Shown here piece after piece: positions 1 to 9,034 of a stretch of 60,434 bases of DNA. How positions within the stretch are numbered: the first letter of the stretch is position 1; every line of letters begins with the position of its first letter. The translations under genes were made by a program, and so were the position numbers. The notes beneath the pieces were generated by a model. That model was not told the origin of the DNA. It searched no databases and worked only from the letters and a program-made list of their open reading frames with translations. The stretch is from Rhizobium sp. ICMP 5592 (GTDB lineage Bacteria; Pseudomonadota; Alphaproteobacteria; Rhizobiales; Rhizobiaceae). The stretch covers positions 1 to 60,434 of the forward strand of contig NZ_QSNT01000012.1 in the NCBI RefSeq assembly GCF_009498525.1. Reading direction: 5' to 3'.

Positions 1-166
1 AGTTGAGCAGCCCGATGAAATCATGCGCGCCGGGAGACAGGAGATTGTAGTTCAGCGTCGAGAAGTAGATCGTCATCGCCAGCGGGACGATCATCCACGC
101 GAAGAGCAGCAAGACCGACGGCGTCATCATGACGCGGGCAGCAGAACGGGTGTGTAACGTTGCCAT
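1..166 (-). CDS. ABC polyol/sugar transporter permease, 5' end only
   Basis: Only about 55 codons lie inside the window; the gene runs off the left edge. The protein starts MATLHTRSAAR and continues into a hydrophobic first membrane segment (about residues 15-37), then a short periplasmic stretch with TLNYNLL, as at the start of MalF/SmoF-type permeases. The start ATG (164-166) lies 144 bases after the stop of the binding-protein gene, in the same direction, so it probably encodes the first inner-membrane subunit of that transporter. The assignment rests on the N-terminus and context; the family-specific EAA loop is outside the window. Confidence 0.75.
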   Translation of the reverse strand, partial: MATLHTRSAARVMMTPSVLLLFAWMIVPLAMTIYFSTLNYNLLSPGAHDFIGLLN

Positions 167-310
167 GGCAAGTACCGACCTATCTTTTGAGCGGGAAAGG
201 TGGCCGTAGACCGGCTGGATAAAAGGGGCCGCCGAAGAGCAGTTCAGGCATTCGGCGGCCAAGGGAAGGAAGCACCCGAGGGCACTTCCCGCCATCCCTG
301 AGAGGATCGA

Positions 311-1627
311 TTATTTCGGATAACCAGCCTTGGTCATTTCGCGTGTGGTCAGCTGTTGCGCAGCCTTGAGGGCAGCGTCGACGGTGATCTGGCCTGCAAG
401 GGCAGCGGAGAACTGCTGACCGACAGCGGTGCCGATACCCTGGAATTCGGGAATCGCCACGAACTGGACGCCGACATACGGGACCGGCTTGACGGTCGGA
501 TGGGTCGGATCGGCCGAGTTGATCGAGTCGAGCGTCATCTTGGCGAAGGGAGCAGCCTTCTGGTAATCCGCATTCGCATAGAGCGAGGAACGGGTGCCGG
601 GAGGTGCATTCAGCCAGCCTTCCTTCTGGGCGACAAGGTTGGTGTAATCCTTGCCGGTTGCCCAGGCGATGAACTTCTCAGCCGCTTCGGTCTTCTTCGA
701 GGAAGCCGGAATGGCGAGGTTCCATGCCCAAAGCCAGTTGCCGCGCTTGCCGAGGCCGTTATCCGGCGCCAGAGCGAAGCCGACCTTGTCGGCGACCTTC
801 GATTCCTTCGGGTCGGACACGAACGAGGCGGCAACCGTGGCGTCGATCCACATGCCGCACTTGCCGGTCTGGAACAGCGAGAGGTTCTCGTTGAAGCCGT
901 TGGACGAAGCGCCCGGAGGGCCGGCGTCCTTCATCAGCTTGACGTAGAAGTCGAGCGTGTTCTTCCATTCCGGCTGATCGAACTGCGCCTTCCACTTCTC
1001 ATCGAACCAGCGCGCGCCAAAGGAGTTCGCCGTTGCCGTCAGGAATGCCATGTTCTCGCCCCAGCCGGCCTTGCCGCGAAGGCAGATGCCGTAGACCTCA
1101 TGGCTCTTGTCGGTGATCTTGCGGGCAGCGTCGGCGATGAAGGTCCAGGTCGGCGCGTCCGGCATCTTCAAGCCGGCCTTCTCGAACAGGTCCTTGCGAT
1201 ACATCACCATCGAGCTTTCGCCATAGAACGGCGCGGCATAGAGCTTGCTATCCGTGGTCAGGCCGCTGCGGATGGCCGGGAGAAGATCGTCGACATCGTA
1301 GGCCTTGTCGGCGCTGAGCTTGTCGAGCGGCGCCAGCCAGCCAAGCTTGCTCCAGATCGGCACTTCATAGGTGCCGATGGTCAGCACGTCATACTGACCG
1401 CCCTTGGTGGCGATGTCGGTCGTGACCTTCTGGCGCAGTACGTTTTCCTCGAGCGTGACCCATTGCAGGTCGATGCCGGGGTTCTTCGCTTTGAAATCGT
1501 CCGTAAGCTTCTGCATACGGATCATGTCGCCGTTGTTGACGGTGGCAATCGTGAGGGTTTCGGCGGACGCCATTCCGGCAAACATCAGGGCCGAGCAGGC
1601 GCTCAGCAGAAAGGTTTTCAATTTCAT
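311..1627 (-). CDS. smoE: Sorbitol/mannitol ABC transporter substrate-binding protein (SmoE type)
   Basis: A 438-residue periplasmic binding protein of the extracellular solute-binding family 1. Residues 1-22 form a signal peptide ending in MASA. The mature protein opens with ETLTIATVNNGDM and contains ENVLRQKVTTDIATKGGQYD, the wording I recall for the SmoE polyol-binding proteins of Rhodobacter and Agrobacterium; the C-terminal half carries GKCGMWIDATVAAS and a conserved GTAVGQQFSAAL segment. It would capture sorbitol, mannitol or a related polyol and deliver it to the permease starting at 166. A strong GGGGAGGAAG ribosome site precedes ATG 1625-1627. It lies between a SorC regulator and the permease on the same strand. 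The exact polyol is inferred. Confidence 0.85.
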   Translation of the reverse strand: MKLKTFLLSACSALMFAGMASAETLTIATVNNGDMIRMQKLTDDFKAKNPGIDLQWVTLEENVLRQKVTTDIATKGGQYDVLTIGTYEVPIWSKLGWLAPLDKLSADKAYDVDDLLPAIRSGLTTDSKLYAAPFYGESSMVMYRKDLFEKAGLKMPDAPTWTFIADAARKITDKSHEVYGICLRGKAGWGENMAFLTATANSFGARWFDEKWKAQFDQPEWKNTLDFYVKLMKDAGPPGASSNGFNENLSLFQTGKCGMWIDATVAASFVSDPKESKVADKVGFALAPDNGLGKRGNWLWAWNLAIPASSKKTEAAEKFIAWATGKDYTNLVAQKEGWLNAPPGTRSSLYANADYQKAAPFAKMTLDSINSADPTHPTVKPVPYVGVQFVAIPEFQGIGTAVGQQFSAALAGQITVDAALKAAQQLTTREMTKAGYPK

Positions 1628-1677
1628 ATCTTCCTCCCCAGAAGATCAAACTTGAGCATTCGCTTCGCTCGTGGGCA

Positions 1678-1706
1678 ATTACTCACCCCTTGCGACAAAA
1701 TGTCAA
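1678..1706 (-). promoter_or_regulatory. Candidate sigma-70-type promoter before smoE
   Basis: On the minus strand TTGACA (1706-1701) is followed after 17 bases by AGTAAT (1683-1678), about 50 bases before the smoE start. The 146-base gap after the SorC gene is long enough for a separate promoter. The -10 match is imperfect. TTGAGCA occurs at 1652-1658, and TGCTCA/TGAGCA form an inverted repeat at 1771-1787 over the SorC stop codon; either could be a SorC contact. Confidence 0.35.
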
Positions 1707-1773
1707 TGCGGATTCGTTGCTGCGATGCCGAACATGCAACTCATCCATTTGTTTTTATGTTGTTATTTTTTGC

Positions 1774-2730
1774 TCAGTTCTTGAGCAGAAATTCAGCGGT
1801 CGCCTCGTCGGTGATCAAACCATTGATCTGATGGCCGGTTACGGCAGCCTTGATCGCCTCGAACTTGCGTTTGCCCTTGGCTATTCCGATGACGGAAGAC
1901 GTATCGCGCGGTGGGATGGAGGCGCTGGCAACGCGGTCGTTGACGGCGTCCGACATCAGCTTTCCGTCGCCGTCGAAAACCCAGCCGCAGATCTCGCCCG
2001 CCGCACCCCGCTTCATCAGTGCCATCATCTCGTCTTTCTCGAGAAAGCCGTCGAGGCAAAGCGGCGCCTCGATACCCAGCTCGCCGACGCCGACGAAAGT
2101 CACATCGGCCTGCGCGCTGATATCGAGCGTCGAGCGCACCAGCGCCTGCGCATGCAGCAGCTCGCGCTCCTCGGCTGAAGAGACCAGCACCGGTAGCGGC
2201 ATGGGATAGTGCCGCGCCTTGATCGCATCGGCCATGCTGAAGATGACGTTGTAATAGGCAGCCGAACCATCCGGGCCGATATTGCCGGTCAACGATACGA
2301 TGCGGTGCTGCGGACACTCGATGGCCGGCAGTTGATCGACCGCGGCCTTCAGCGTGCGCCCGGTGCCGATCGCAAGTACGATGGGATCGCTGCGCTTCAG
2401 CCAGCGCTCGATTTCGGCCGCCCCCGCCTCGGCAATACCGACCGTGGACGACGATCCATCGGGATCGCTCGGCACCACCTCGACATGCCTGAGCTTGAAT
2501 TTTTCGCGCAACGCCGCGCCATATTCGAGGCAGGCGGCGATTGGGTGATCCAGCCGCACCTTGATCAGCCGCTCGGCTACGGCCAGCGACACCAGCCGCT
2601 GCGCCGACTGCCGGGAGATTCCCATGGCGATGGCGATCTCGTCCTGCGTCCGCCCGGCCACGTAATATAGCCAGCCGGCTCGCGCCGCGTCGTCAAGCCG
2701 CCCCTGGGAATCCAACTTCCTGGCCATCAC
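1774..2730 (-). CDS. SorC-family sugar-responsive transcriptional regulator
   Basis: A 318-residue DeoR/SorC-type regulator. A winged helix-turn-helix lies at about residues 20-55 (TQDEIAIAMGISRQSAQRLV), followed by the sugar-isomerase-like ligand domain (IVLAIGTGRTLKAAVDQLP, FVGVGELG, SVIGIAKGKRKFEAI) that binds sugar phosphates in this family. It sits between a FucU-like gene and the polyol-binding protein, all transcribed leftward, which suggests it controls the polyol operon. The ATG at 2728-2730 is close to the 5' end of the open frame and 55 bases after the upstream stop. Confidence 0.88.
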   Translation of the reverse strand: MMARKLDSQGRLDDAARAGWLYYVAGRTQDEIAIAMGISRQSAQRLVSLAVAERLIKVRLDHPIAACLEYGAALREKFKLRHVEVVPSDPDGSSSTVGIAEAGAAEIERWLKRSDPIVLAIGTGRTLKAAVDQLPAIECPQHRIVSLTGNIGPDGSAAYYNVIFSMADAIKARHYPMPLPVLVSSAEERELLHAQALVRSTLDISAQADVTFVGVGELGIEAPLCLDGFLEKDEMMALMKRGAAGEICGWVFDGDGKLMSDAVNDRVASASIPPRDTSSVIGIAKGKRKFEAIKAAVTGHQINGLITDEATAEFLLKN

Positions 2731-2785
2731 AGTCCTTCGCGAAAACAGCGTCTCTTACCCAGGTCGAACGACCTGGTGCGATCGC

Positions 2786-3241
2786 TCATTCAGTTTCCGG
2801 CGGGATGACGCCCTTGGTCAAGGTGAAACAACCGTAGAAGCGGCGCTCGCCGGTCTGGATCACGCAATAGGCCTCTTTCGCCCTCTCATAGAAAGCATAA
2901 CGCTCGACCGGCACGAGCGGCCAGTGCTTGCCCTCGGCGCGATCGATCGCCGCCTGCACTTCATGCTGAACCTTCGGCACCTCCTCCGGCGCGCCCACCA
3001 CTTCCATGCGCGTCGCGGCATCATCGATAAAGGTGTCGAGCGGCATCAGCGACAGCAGCGCCTCGACCGCCTCGGCGGCCGACACGTTGTCGATCCTCAG
3101 AAGATGGCCGAGCATCGTCTGCTGTGCGATCGACTCGGCGGGGAAGTTCGTGTCGACGACGACAAGCATGTCGCCATGCCCCATCGATGCCAGCGCGTGC
3201 AGCACGTCCGCGTTCAACCGCGGCGAAATTCCCTTCAGCAT
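2786..3241 (-). CDS. RbsD/FucU-type sugar mutarotase
   Basis: A 151-residue protein of the RbsD/FucU family, which interconverts sugar anomers such as alpha- and beta-L-fucose. The start LKGISPRLNADVLHALASMGHGD contains the family's conserved MGHGD with its catalytic histidine, and the C-terminal YAFYERAKEAYCVIQTGE is also typical. Length matches FucU better than RbsD in E. coli. A strong GGAGGAGG ribosome site precedes the ATG at 3239-3241. It is the first gene of the leftward polyol operon, so it may prepare the ring form of the transported or oxidised sugar. The actual substrate is unknown. Confidence 0.85.
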   Translation of the reverse strand: MLKGISPRLNADVLHALASMGHGDMLVVVDTNFPAESIAQQTMLGHLLRIDNVSAAEAVEALLSLMPLDTFIDDAATRMEVVGAPEEVPKVQHEVQAAIDRAEGKHWPLVPVERYAFYERAKEAYCVIQTGERRFYGCFTLTKGVIPPETE

Positions 3242-3312
3242 GAAAGCCTCCTCCAGTGCGTAACCGGCGACGGCCCTGCCCTCGCCCTCTTCTCTTTGGG
3301 AGCAAACAAGTA

Positions 3313-3326
3313 ATCGTGGTCACGAT
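3313..3326. promoter_or_regulatory. 14-bp palindrome upstream of the FucU-SorC-SmoE operon
   Basis: ATCGTG and CACGAT form perfect 6-bp arms around GT, 72 bases before the FucU start and about 145 bases before the response-regulator gene, in the divergent region 3242-3470. A repressor site for the polyol operon is plausible, but the binding protein is not known. Confidence 0.35.
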
Positions 3327-3470
3327 CTCTGTCCATAGCCGCCGTGAACCTTATCGGCCGGAGAATCCCGGGAGCAGAAAAGCGCTTCTCATCCTGGCTT
3401 ATTTCAGCCTTTATTGACCAGATAGGTTCGGCGGCGTTAACTGAAGCACAGGCACTGGTTGCGAGGGCAA

Positions 3471-4130
3471 GTGAGAATTCTTCTGGTTGAGGACGATGAA
3501 ACGATCGGCAGCGCGGTTCGCGACCACATCGCGGCAACCACTCACGCCGTCGACTGGGTGAAAAACCTCGCGGACGCGGCGGAGGTCACCAGCGCCGTAA
3601 AGTACGGCCTGATCCTGCTCGACCTGCAACTGCCCGACGGCGTCGGCATCGATTTCCTCAAGAAGCTGCGCCGCAAACCGGATGAGACGCCGGTGATCAT
3701 CCTCACCGCCCGCGACCAGATTTCCGACCGCATCGAGGGATTGAACAGCGGCGCCGACGATTACCTCGTCAAGCCCTTCAACCTCGGCGAACTCTCCGCC
3801 CGCATCCTGGCCGTCGCCCGGCGCTATAGCGGCAGCCCGCAGCCGACCATCCGCTTTGCCGATCTGGAGATCGATCAGCCGCAACGGCGGGTCCGGCTGG
3901 ATGGCAAGGATGTCGTACTCACCGGCCGCGAATGGGCCGTGCTCGACCTTCTGGTGACGCGGCCGGGCGCCATCATCTCGAAAAACCAGATCGAGGAGGC
4001 GCTCTATGCCTTCGGCTCGGAGATCGAGAGCAACACCGTGGAGGTCTATGTCAGCCGCCTGCGCAAGAAGATCGGCAAGGACCGCATCCGCACGGCCCGC
4101 GGCGTTGGCTATTGCCTGGGTGAGAGATGA
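3471..4130 (+). CDS. OmpR-family response regulator
   Basis: A 219-residue two-component response regulator. The receiver domain (about 1-115) shows the acidic pocket LLVEDDE, the phosphoacceptor aspartate in LILLDLQLPDG (Asp51 from this start), the conserved Thr in IILTARD, and Lys in YLVKPF. The C-terminal OmpR/PhoB winged helix carries LTGREWAVLDLL and SNTVEVYVSRLRKKIG. GTG 3471 is preferred because MRILLVEDDE is the normal family start and GAGG lies just upstream; a TTG 12 bases earlier is also open. Its stop overlaps the kinase start (ATGA), so the two are co-translated partners. Confidence 0.93.
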   Translation: MRILLVEDDETIGSAVRDHIAATTHAVDWVKNLADAAEVTSAVKYGLILLDLQLPDGVGIDFLKKLRRKPDETPVIILTARDQISDRIEGLNSGADDYLVKPFNLGELSARILAVARRYSGSPQPTIRFADLEIDQPQRRVRLDGKDVVLTGREWAVLDLLVTRPGAIISKNQIEEALYAFGSEIESNTVEVYVSRLRKKIGKDRIRTARGVGYCLGER

Positions 4131-5467
4131 CCCTGCGTCCCACCAGCATCACCCGCCGCTTAATCGCGGCACTCACGGGTACAGTCGTTGTGTTTTGGCT
4201 GATCGCTGTCGGAATCGGCGTCTATGTCGTCAACCATGAGCTTTCCGAAACCTTCGACGGCGCACTGCAGGAAACCGCCGAACGGCTGATGCCGCTGGTG
4301 GTTGACGATCTCGCCAATCGCGATCCTTCCAGCGATCCGCAAAGCCTTGAGGAGCTGAACAAGGGGCTGAACCGGGAGTACCTGACGTATCAGGTGCTCG
4401 ACGCCTCGGGCAAGGTCATCCTGCATTCGCACGACGCGCCGTCGGTGGCCTACGAGGTGCCCCTGAAGATCGGCTTCCACAACACGCCGAAGTACCGGAT
4501 CTACACCGAATCCTCGATGAACGGCACGATCTTCCTGCATGTGGCCGACGCCTTCAAGAACCGGCGGGAAGCATCGCGCGAGAGCGGCGTCGCCCTGCTC
4601 TGGCCGCTGCTCGCTCTCATCCCCGCCAGTATTGTCGCCATATGGTTCGCCGTCGGCCGCTCGCTGCGGCCGATCGACCGGTTGCGCGCGGACATCGCCA
4701 CCAAGGACGGCGGCAACATGGTCCCGTTGGAAAGCGACACGCTGCCACGCGAGCTCCAGCCGATCGCCCGCTCGGTCAACCTGCTGCTTGAGCGCCTGCG
4801 CGCCGCGCTCGAGGCCGAGCGGGAATTCACAGCCAACAGCGCCCATGAACTGCGCACCCCGATCGCCGGCGCGCTCGCCCAGACACAGCGCCTGATCGCA
4901 GAGCTGCCGAAGGGGCCACTTGTCGAACGCGCCGGCCGGATCGAAACCTCGCTCTCCAATCTCGGGCGGCTGGCGGAGAAATTGCTGCAACTCTCCCGTG
5001 CTCAGGCAGGTATCGGCACCGGCGACAAGCCCGCCGACCTGATGGCCGTCATCGAAACCATCATCGGCGACTACGATCGCGACACCGCCACCGCCGGCCG
5101 CATCCTCCTGGAAAGCAGCCCGGACGGAAAACTGATCCGCAACATCGATATCGATGCCTTCGCTATCGTTATGCGCAACCTGATCGAGAACGCGCTGATC
5201 CATGGCCCGACCGACGACGAAGTCACCGTCAAGGTCGAAGGCGACGTTATCCGCATCCTGAACGGCGGTCATGCGCTTTCCCTGGAAGAGCTGGCAGGCC
5301 TGAAGAAACGCTTCTGGCGCGGCAAGACGAAAGCCGCCGGCTCCGGCCTCGGCCTTGCCATCGCCGAACGCATCGTCGGACAGATCGGCGGCCGTCTCGA
5401 TCTCCTATCGCCCGCCGCCGGCCAGGTGGATGGTTTCGAAGCCCGGATCACCTTGCCAGAAGCCTGA
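4127..5467 (+). CDS. Sensor histidine kinase, partner of the upstream regulator
   Basis: A 446-residue inner-membrane kinase. Two membrane segments (about 13-35 and 153-175) flank a periplasmic sensor region of about 115 residues. After a linker comes the H-box HELRTPIAG with phospho-acceptor His240, the N-box NLIENALIHG, and the ATP-lid motif GSGLGLAIAERIV. This is the QseC/TctE-like class of OmpR-linked kinases. It overlaps the response regulator by 4 bases. The signal sensed is not evident; the ROK kinase and CutC genes that follow may be regulated targets or merely neighbours. Confidence 0.92.
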   Translation: MTLRPTSITRRLIAALTGTVVVFWLIAVGIGVYVVNHELSETFDGALQETAERLMPLVVDDLANRDPSSDPQSLEELNKGLNREYLTYQVLDASGKVILHSHDAPSVAYEVPLKIGFHNTPKYRIYTESSMNGTIFLHVADAFKNRREASRESGVALLWPLLALIPASIVAIWFAVGRSLRPIDRLRADIATKDGGNMVPLESDTLPRELQPIARSVNLLLERLRAALEAEREFTANSAHELRTPIAGALAQTQRLIAELPKGPLVERAGRIETSLSNLGRLAEKLLQLSRAQAGIGTGDKPADLMAVIETIIGDYDRDTATAGRILLESSPDGKLIRNIDIDAFAIVMRNLIENALIHGPTDDEVTVKVEGDVIRILNGGHALSLEELAGLKKRFWRGKTKAAGSGLGLAIAERIVGQIGGRLDLLSPAAGQVDGFEARITLPEA

Positions 5468-5560
5468 CCCGACCTCGGCGGGTGTTGCCCGCTTATTGGC
5501 CTTGCAAAGAACGGCAAAGGGTGCGAGCAAGTGCCGCATGTTTCCTACAGGTCAAGTTTT

Positions 5561-6487
5561 ATGATCGTTTCCTTCGACATCGGCGGCACCGCCATCAAGG
5601 GCGGTATCGCCCGCTCCGTGACGGATATTACGCCGCTTGCCCGTCGCCCCACGCCGAAGGATGATTTCAGCGAATTCGTCGCGGCCCTGCGCGCCGTGAT
5701 CGCTGAGGCCGGTGAGAAACCTGACTGCCTCTCCCTCTCCATCGCCGGCGTCGTCGATCCCGATACCCAGGCGCTGATCTGCGCCAACATTCCCTGCATC
5801 CACCGCCGGCGTCTTGCCACCGAGCTGGAGGCGGAACTCGGCTATCCCGTCCTGATCGCCAACGATGCCGACTGCTTTGCCATGGCGGAAGCCATGTCGG
5901 GCGCGGGTCGGGGCCATCGTATCGTCCTCGGCGCCATTCTCGGCACCGGTGTCGGCGGCGGACTGGTGGCGGACGGCCGCCTCGTCAACGCCGCCGGCGG
6001 CTTTGCCGGCGAGTGGGGTCACGGCCCGATCATCGCCTCCTTCGCCGGCAATCCGCCGGTTGCCATCCCCGCCTATCCCTGCGGCTGCGGCCAGAAGGGC
6101 TGCGTCGACACCATCGGCGGCGCTCGTGGCGTTGAGCGCCTGCACAAGACGCTACACGGCCTGGAATTTTCCAGCGAGGAGATCATCGACCAGTGGCTGG
6201 CGGGCGACGCCAATGCGGCGCGAACGATCGAGGTCCTGGTCGATCTCGTCGCCTCGCCGCTGGCCCTGACCGTCAATATCACCGGCGCCACCATCGTTCC
6301 CGTCGGCGGTGGCCTTTCCAATGTCGAACCGCTGCTGGAGCGGCTGGACGCAGCGGTACGCACCCGTATCCTGCGTAAATTCGACCGCCCGCTCGTCGTG
6401 CCGAGCGAATGTAAGCTCGAGCCCGGCCTGATTGGCGCGGCCCTGCTGGGGCTGAAGTTCGTCGAGGAGCGGACCCATGCTGCTTGA
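5561..6487 (+). CDS. ROK-family sugar kinase
   Basis: A 308-residue ROK protein, expected to phosphorylate a hexose or N-acyl hexosamine with ATP. The phosphate-1 motif FDIGGTAIKGG is at the N-terminus, LGAILGTGVGGGLV is the second ATP motif, and CGCGQKGCVD matches the ROK zinc-binding CXCGXXGCXE signature, here with Asp in the last place. ATG 5561 places the ATP motif at the usual distance from the start; an upstream GTG at 5531 is open but would add an unrelated extension. The stop overlaps the start of cutC. N-acetylmannosamine kinase or glucokinase are possible; the substrate cannot be read from sequence. Confidence 0.88.
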   Translation: MIVSFDIGGTAIKGGIARSVTDITPLARRPTPKDDFSEFVAALRAVIAEAGEKPDCLSLSIAGVVDPDTQALICANIPCIHRRRLATELEAELGYPVLIANDADCFAMAEAMSGAGRGHRIVLGAILGTGVGGGLVADGRLVNAAGGFAGEWGHGPIIASFAGNPPVAIPAYPCGCGQKGCVDTIGGARGVERLHKTLHGLEFSSEEIIDQWLAGDANAARTIEVLVDLVASPLALTVNITGATIVPVGGGLSNVEPLLERLDAAVRTRILRKFDRPLVVPSECKLEPGLIGAALLGLKFVEERTHAA

Positions 6488-7187
6488 GGTCTGCGTCGAG
6501 GAGACCGCCGGCCTTGCCGCCGCCATCGCTGGCGGTGCCGATCGCATCGAACTTTGTAGCGCCCTGGCCGTCGGCGGCCTGACGCCGAGCGACGGGCTGA
6601 TGGCGGCAGCGGCCCGCGCACCCATACCCGCCTACGCCATGATCCGCCCCCGCGCCGGCGGTTTTGTCTACTCAGCCGATGAGCTTGCCGTGATGAAGGG
6701 CGATATCGACGCCGCCCGGCGAGTGGGTTTGCCCGGCGTGGTCCTCGGCGCCTCGCTGCCGGATGGCCGCCTCGACCACGAAATGCTCGGCGCGCTCGTC
6801 ACCCATGCTGGAGGCCTTGGCAAGACATTGCACCGCGCCTTCGATCTCGTTCCCGATGTCGAGGAGGCGGTGGAACTCGCCATTTCTCTCGGCTTCGAGC
6901 GCATCCTGACCTCGGGCTGCGCCAAGATGGCCGTTGAGGGCATCGCCGTCCTGGAGCAGGCCATCTCCATCGCCGCCGGCCGCATCTCGATCATGCCCGG
7001 CTCGGGCGTCAATATTGGGACGATCGGCGCGCTATGGCCGCGACTGGCGATCGGCGAAGTGCATGCCTCCTGCTCCATCCCTCAGGCAGAGCCGGACGAA
7101 CGCCTGCTCGCCTTCGGCTTTTCCGCACCCACGACGCGCCACACGGATGCTGCGACCGTCAGGGCGCTCAAGGCGCATTTCGCCTGA
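6477..7187 (+). CDS. cutC: CutC-family TIM-barrel protein
   Basis: A 236-residue CutC protein. The N-terminus LEVCVEETAGLAAAIAGGADRIELCSALAVGGLTPS and the segments YAMIRPRAGGF, LHRAFDLVPD and LTSGCAK are highly typical of the family, which folds as a TIM barrel. CutC was named for copper homeostasis in E. coli, but its biochemical role is debated. It overlaps the ROK kinase by 11 bases, so the two are probably co-expressed; pairing with a sugar kinase fits a carbohydrate role as well as a metal one. Confidence 0.92.
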   Translation: MLLEVCVEETAGLAAAIAGGADRIELCSALAVGGLTPSDGLMAAAARAPIPAYAMIRPRAGGFVYSADELAVMKGDIDAARRVGLPGVVLGASLPDGRLDHEMLGALVTHAGGLGKTLHRAFDLVPDVEEAVELAISLGFERILTSGCAKMAVEGIAVLEQAISIAAGRISIMPGSGVNIGTIGALWPRLAIGEVHASCSIPQAEPDERLLAFGFSAPTTRHTDAATVRALKAHFA

Positions 7188-7327
7188 ACGGCAACCGCGA
7201 ATTGACAAAGAAACGGTAGAATGATCAATCGTTCATAAACGTATATTCTGTAGCCATAGCTCGGCTGCGGAATGCCAAGCCATTGCAGTTAAGCGGGTTT
7301 CCTCTGGAGTAGCTGTAGATCTGAACC

Positions 7328-8215
7328 ATGTCGGTGGCGCCACCTCGCAAGAAAAGCAGGGCTGTCTTCTGGATTGCGGCGATCGTCATCGGCTCGATCA
7401 TTTTGGCGACGGCACTGCTTGCCAATGACATGCGTAATCTCAGGGCGCTCGATACCCGTTACCACCTGAACCTGTTCAGCCAGCCGGCGCCTCCGCCGCC
7501 AGCCCCTGCGGCGGCCGTAGCCGCTCCGCAAGCCGCCAACGTCACCCATCCCGCGCCAACCCCGGCCGCCACGTCAGCGCCAGCGCCCGCCAAGCCCGTC
7601 AAAGCGGCGCAGGCTGCACGGACGGTGAAACCGGTACATGCCCGGCCCTCGTCCCACATGCTCGACCCACCCGTCGATGCCCTGCGCGGCGCGTTCGTGC
7701 GAAGCTGGCGGATATCGGGCCAGACGCTCTGCGCCAGCCTGGTGAAATCCGGCCTGTCCGTCGGGGAATGGAAGCAGAGTGTGCTGGGCGTCGGCACATT
7801 CGAATGCAGCTACGCGATCCAGAAGGGCGTCTACGGTGACCCGGACGCGGCCTCGCTCTTCATCATCGCGCGTGGCGCGCCGACCGGCGAACTCACGAAT
7901 ATCCGCATCAAGGTCATCATGCCCGACAGCACCGATGGACGTACCGTTGCCGGCACCTTCATCGACACGGTCGTGCTGCTGTTGAGCGAAACCCACTGGC
8001 TCGACTTCCAGACGGCGCTGGACAATATCGGCAAACTGCAAGACCTGACACAAGACGCCTTCGGCGCGAGACTGAGCTTTCTCCGGGAATTCCAGAGCAA
8101 CAGCAACTTCAACTTTCAACTGGAGCTGCGCAGAACGACGCCGGAACAGATTCGCACCGCCATCGTCTTCGACAAGGCACGCTGGACGCTCCAATCCGCT
8201 CCACCCGGCAACTAG
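7328..8215 (+). CDS. Membrane-anchored protein of unknown function with Ala/Pro-rich linker
   Basis: A 295-residue protein with a basic N-terminus (SVAPPRKKSR), one membrane segment (about residues 13-33) and then a long low-complexity linker rich in Ala, Pro and Lys (about 55-115). The folded C-terminal part (about 120-295) has two cysteines (TLCASLV, FECSYAI) that could form a disulphide in the periplasm. It probably belongs to a family confined to rhizobia, perhaps DUF6030, but I am not certain. No enzyme motif is visible. It stands alone between cutC and a methyltransferase on the same strand. An imperfect CAAGGT/ACCTTG hairpin follows at 8233-8254. Confidence 0.75.
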   Translation: MSVAPPRKKSRAVFWIAAIVIGSIILATALLANDMRNLRALDTRYHLNLFSQPAPPPPAPAAAVAAPQAANVTHPAPTPAATSAPAPAKPVKAAQAARTVKPVHARPSSHMLDPPVDALRGAFVRSWRISGQTLCASLVKSGLSVGEWKQSVLGVGTFECSYAIQKGVYGDPDAASLFIIARGAPTGELTNIRIKVIMPDSTDGRTVAGTFIDTVVLLLSETHWLDFQTALDNIGKLQDLTQDAFGARLSFLREFQSNSNFNFQLELRRTTPEQIRTAIVFDKARWTLQSAPPGN

Positions 8216-8338
8216 GCTAGGGACTCCTCGATCAAGGTTGAAAACACGACCTTGCCGGGGAAATTGCATGTCTGTAAGGTCGGGCTGTCAACCATATGAG
8301 ATGCTGCCGAATATGCCGTTCCTCGGCGGGGAGCAACA

Positions 8339-9034
8339 TTGTCTGAGAACAATTACGATGCGTTCGCAGCTGCTTATCAAGCTGACAACGAGAATAATGC
8401 CTGGAACGCCTATTATGAGCGACCGGCAATTCTTTCGCTGGCTGGTGATGTGGCTGGACGTCGCGTGCTCGATGCAGGATGCGGTGGCGGAGCTCATGCC
8501 GCCGCCCTCATTGATCGAGGAGCGATCCTAACCGGAATCGATGCGAGCGCGAGTTTGCTCGAAATCGCGCAACGTCGCCTTGAGGGGCGCGCGAGATTGT
8601 TGCTGGCGGATTTGAACAAACCGCTACCCTTCGAAGATGGCGCTTTCGATTTGATCATCGCCTCATTGGTCATGCACTATCTGCCCGACTGGTCGCCGGC
8701 GCTTTCGGAGTTCAACCGTGTCCTGCCCGCGGGCGGTCGTCTGATTTTTTCGACACACCACCCCTTCATGGATCATCAGTTGGCCGGCAGCGACAACTAT
8801 TTCGAGACCTACAGCTTTAGCGAAACGTGGCAGCGCGGAGGGAAGGCCGTCACGATGCGATTTTGGCATCGGCCGCTCCACGCCATGTTTGATGCGCTCA
8901 AATCGGCTGGATTTCAGATTGATGTCGTGAGCGAGCCCCAGCCCGACCCTCAAATCAGCACCCTTTTCCCGGCGGCACACCAGAGCCTGACGACCAAGCC
9001 TCGCTTCCTCTTCTTCTCGGCGGCAAAGGCATGA
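8339..9034 (+). CDS. Class I SAM-dependent methyltransferase
   Basis: A 231-residue methyltransferase with the Methyltransf_11 layout. Motif I is RVLDAGCGGGAHAAAL (about residues 42-57), followed by LTGIDASASLLEIA, LLLADLNKPLPFEDGAFDLIIASLVMHYL (motifs II and III) and a post-motif GGRLIFSTHHPF. TTG at 8339 is the likely start, with GGGGAG 7 bases upstream; no better ATG exists before motif I. The acceptor is unknown. Base composition looks slightly less GC-rich than in neighbouring genes, which may hint at later acquisition. Confidence 0.87.
   Translation: MSENNYDAFAAAYQADNENNAWNAYYERPAILSLAGDVAGRRVLDAGCGGGAHAAALIDRGAILTGIDASASLLEIAQRRLEGRARLLLADLNKPLPFEDGAFDLIIASLVMHYLPDWSPALSEFNRVLPAGGRLIFSTHHPFMDHQLAGSDNYFETYSFSETWQRGGKAVTMRFWHRPLHAMFDALKSAGFQIDVVSEPQPDPQISTLFPAAHQSLTTKPRFLFFSAAKA

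Noticed and set aside
356..1831. 491-codon plus-strand frame opposite smoE
   Set aside because: Shadow of the binding-protein gene; no start signal or family resemblance.
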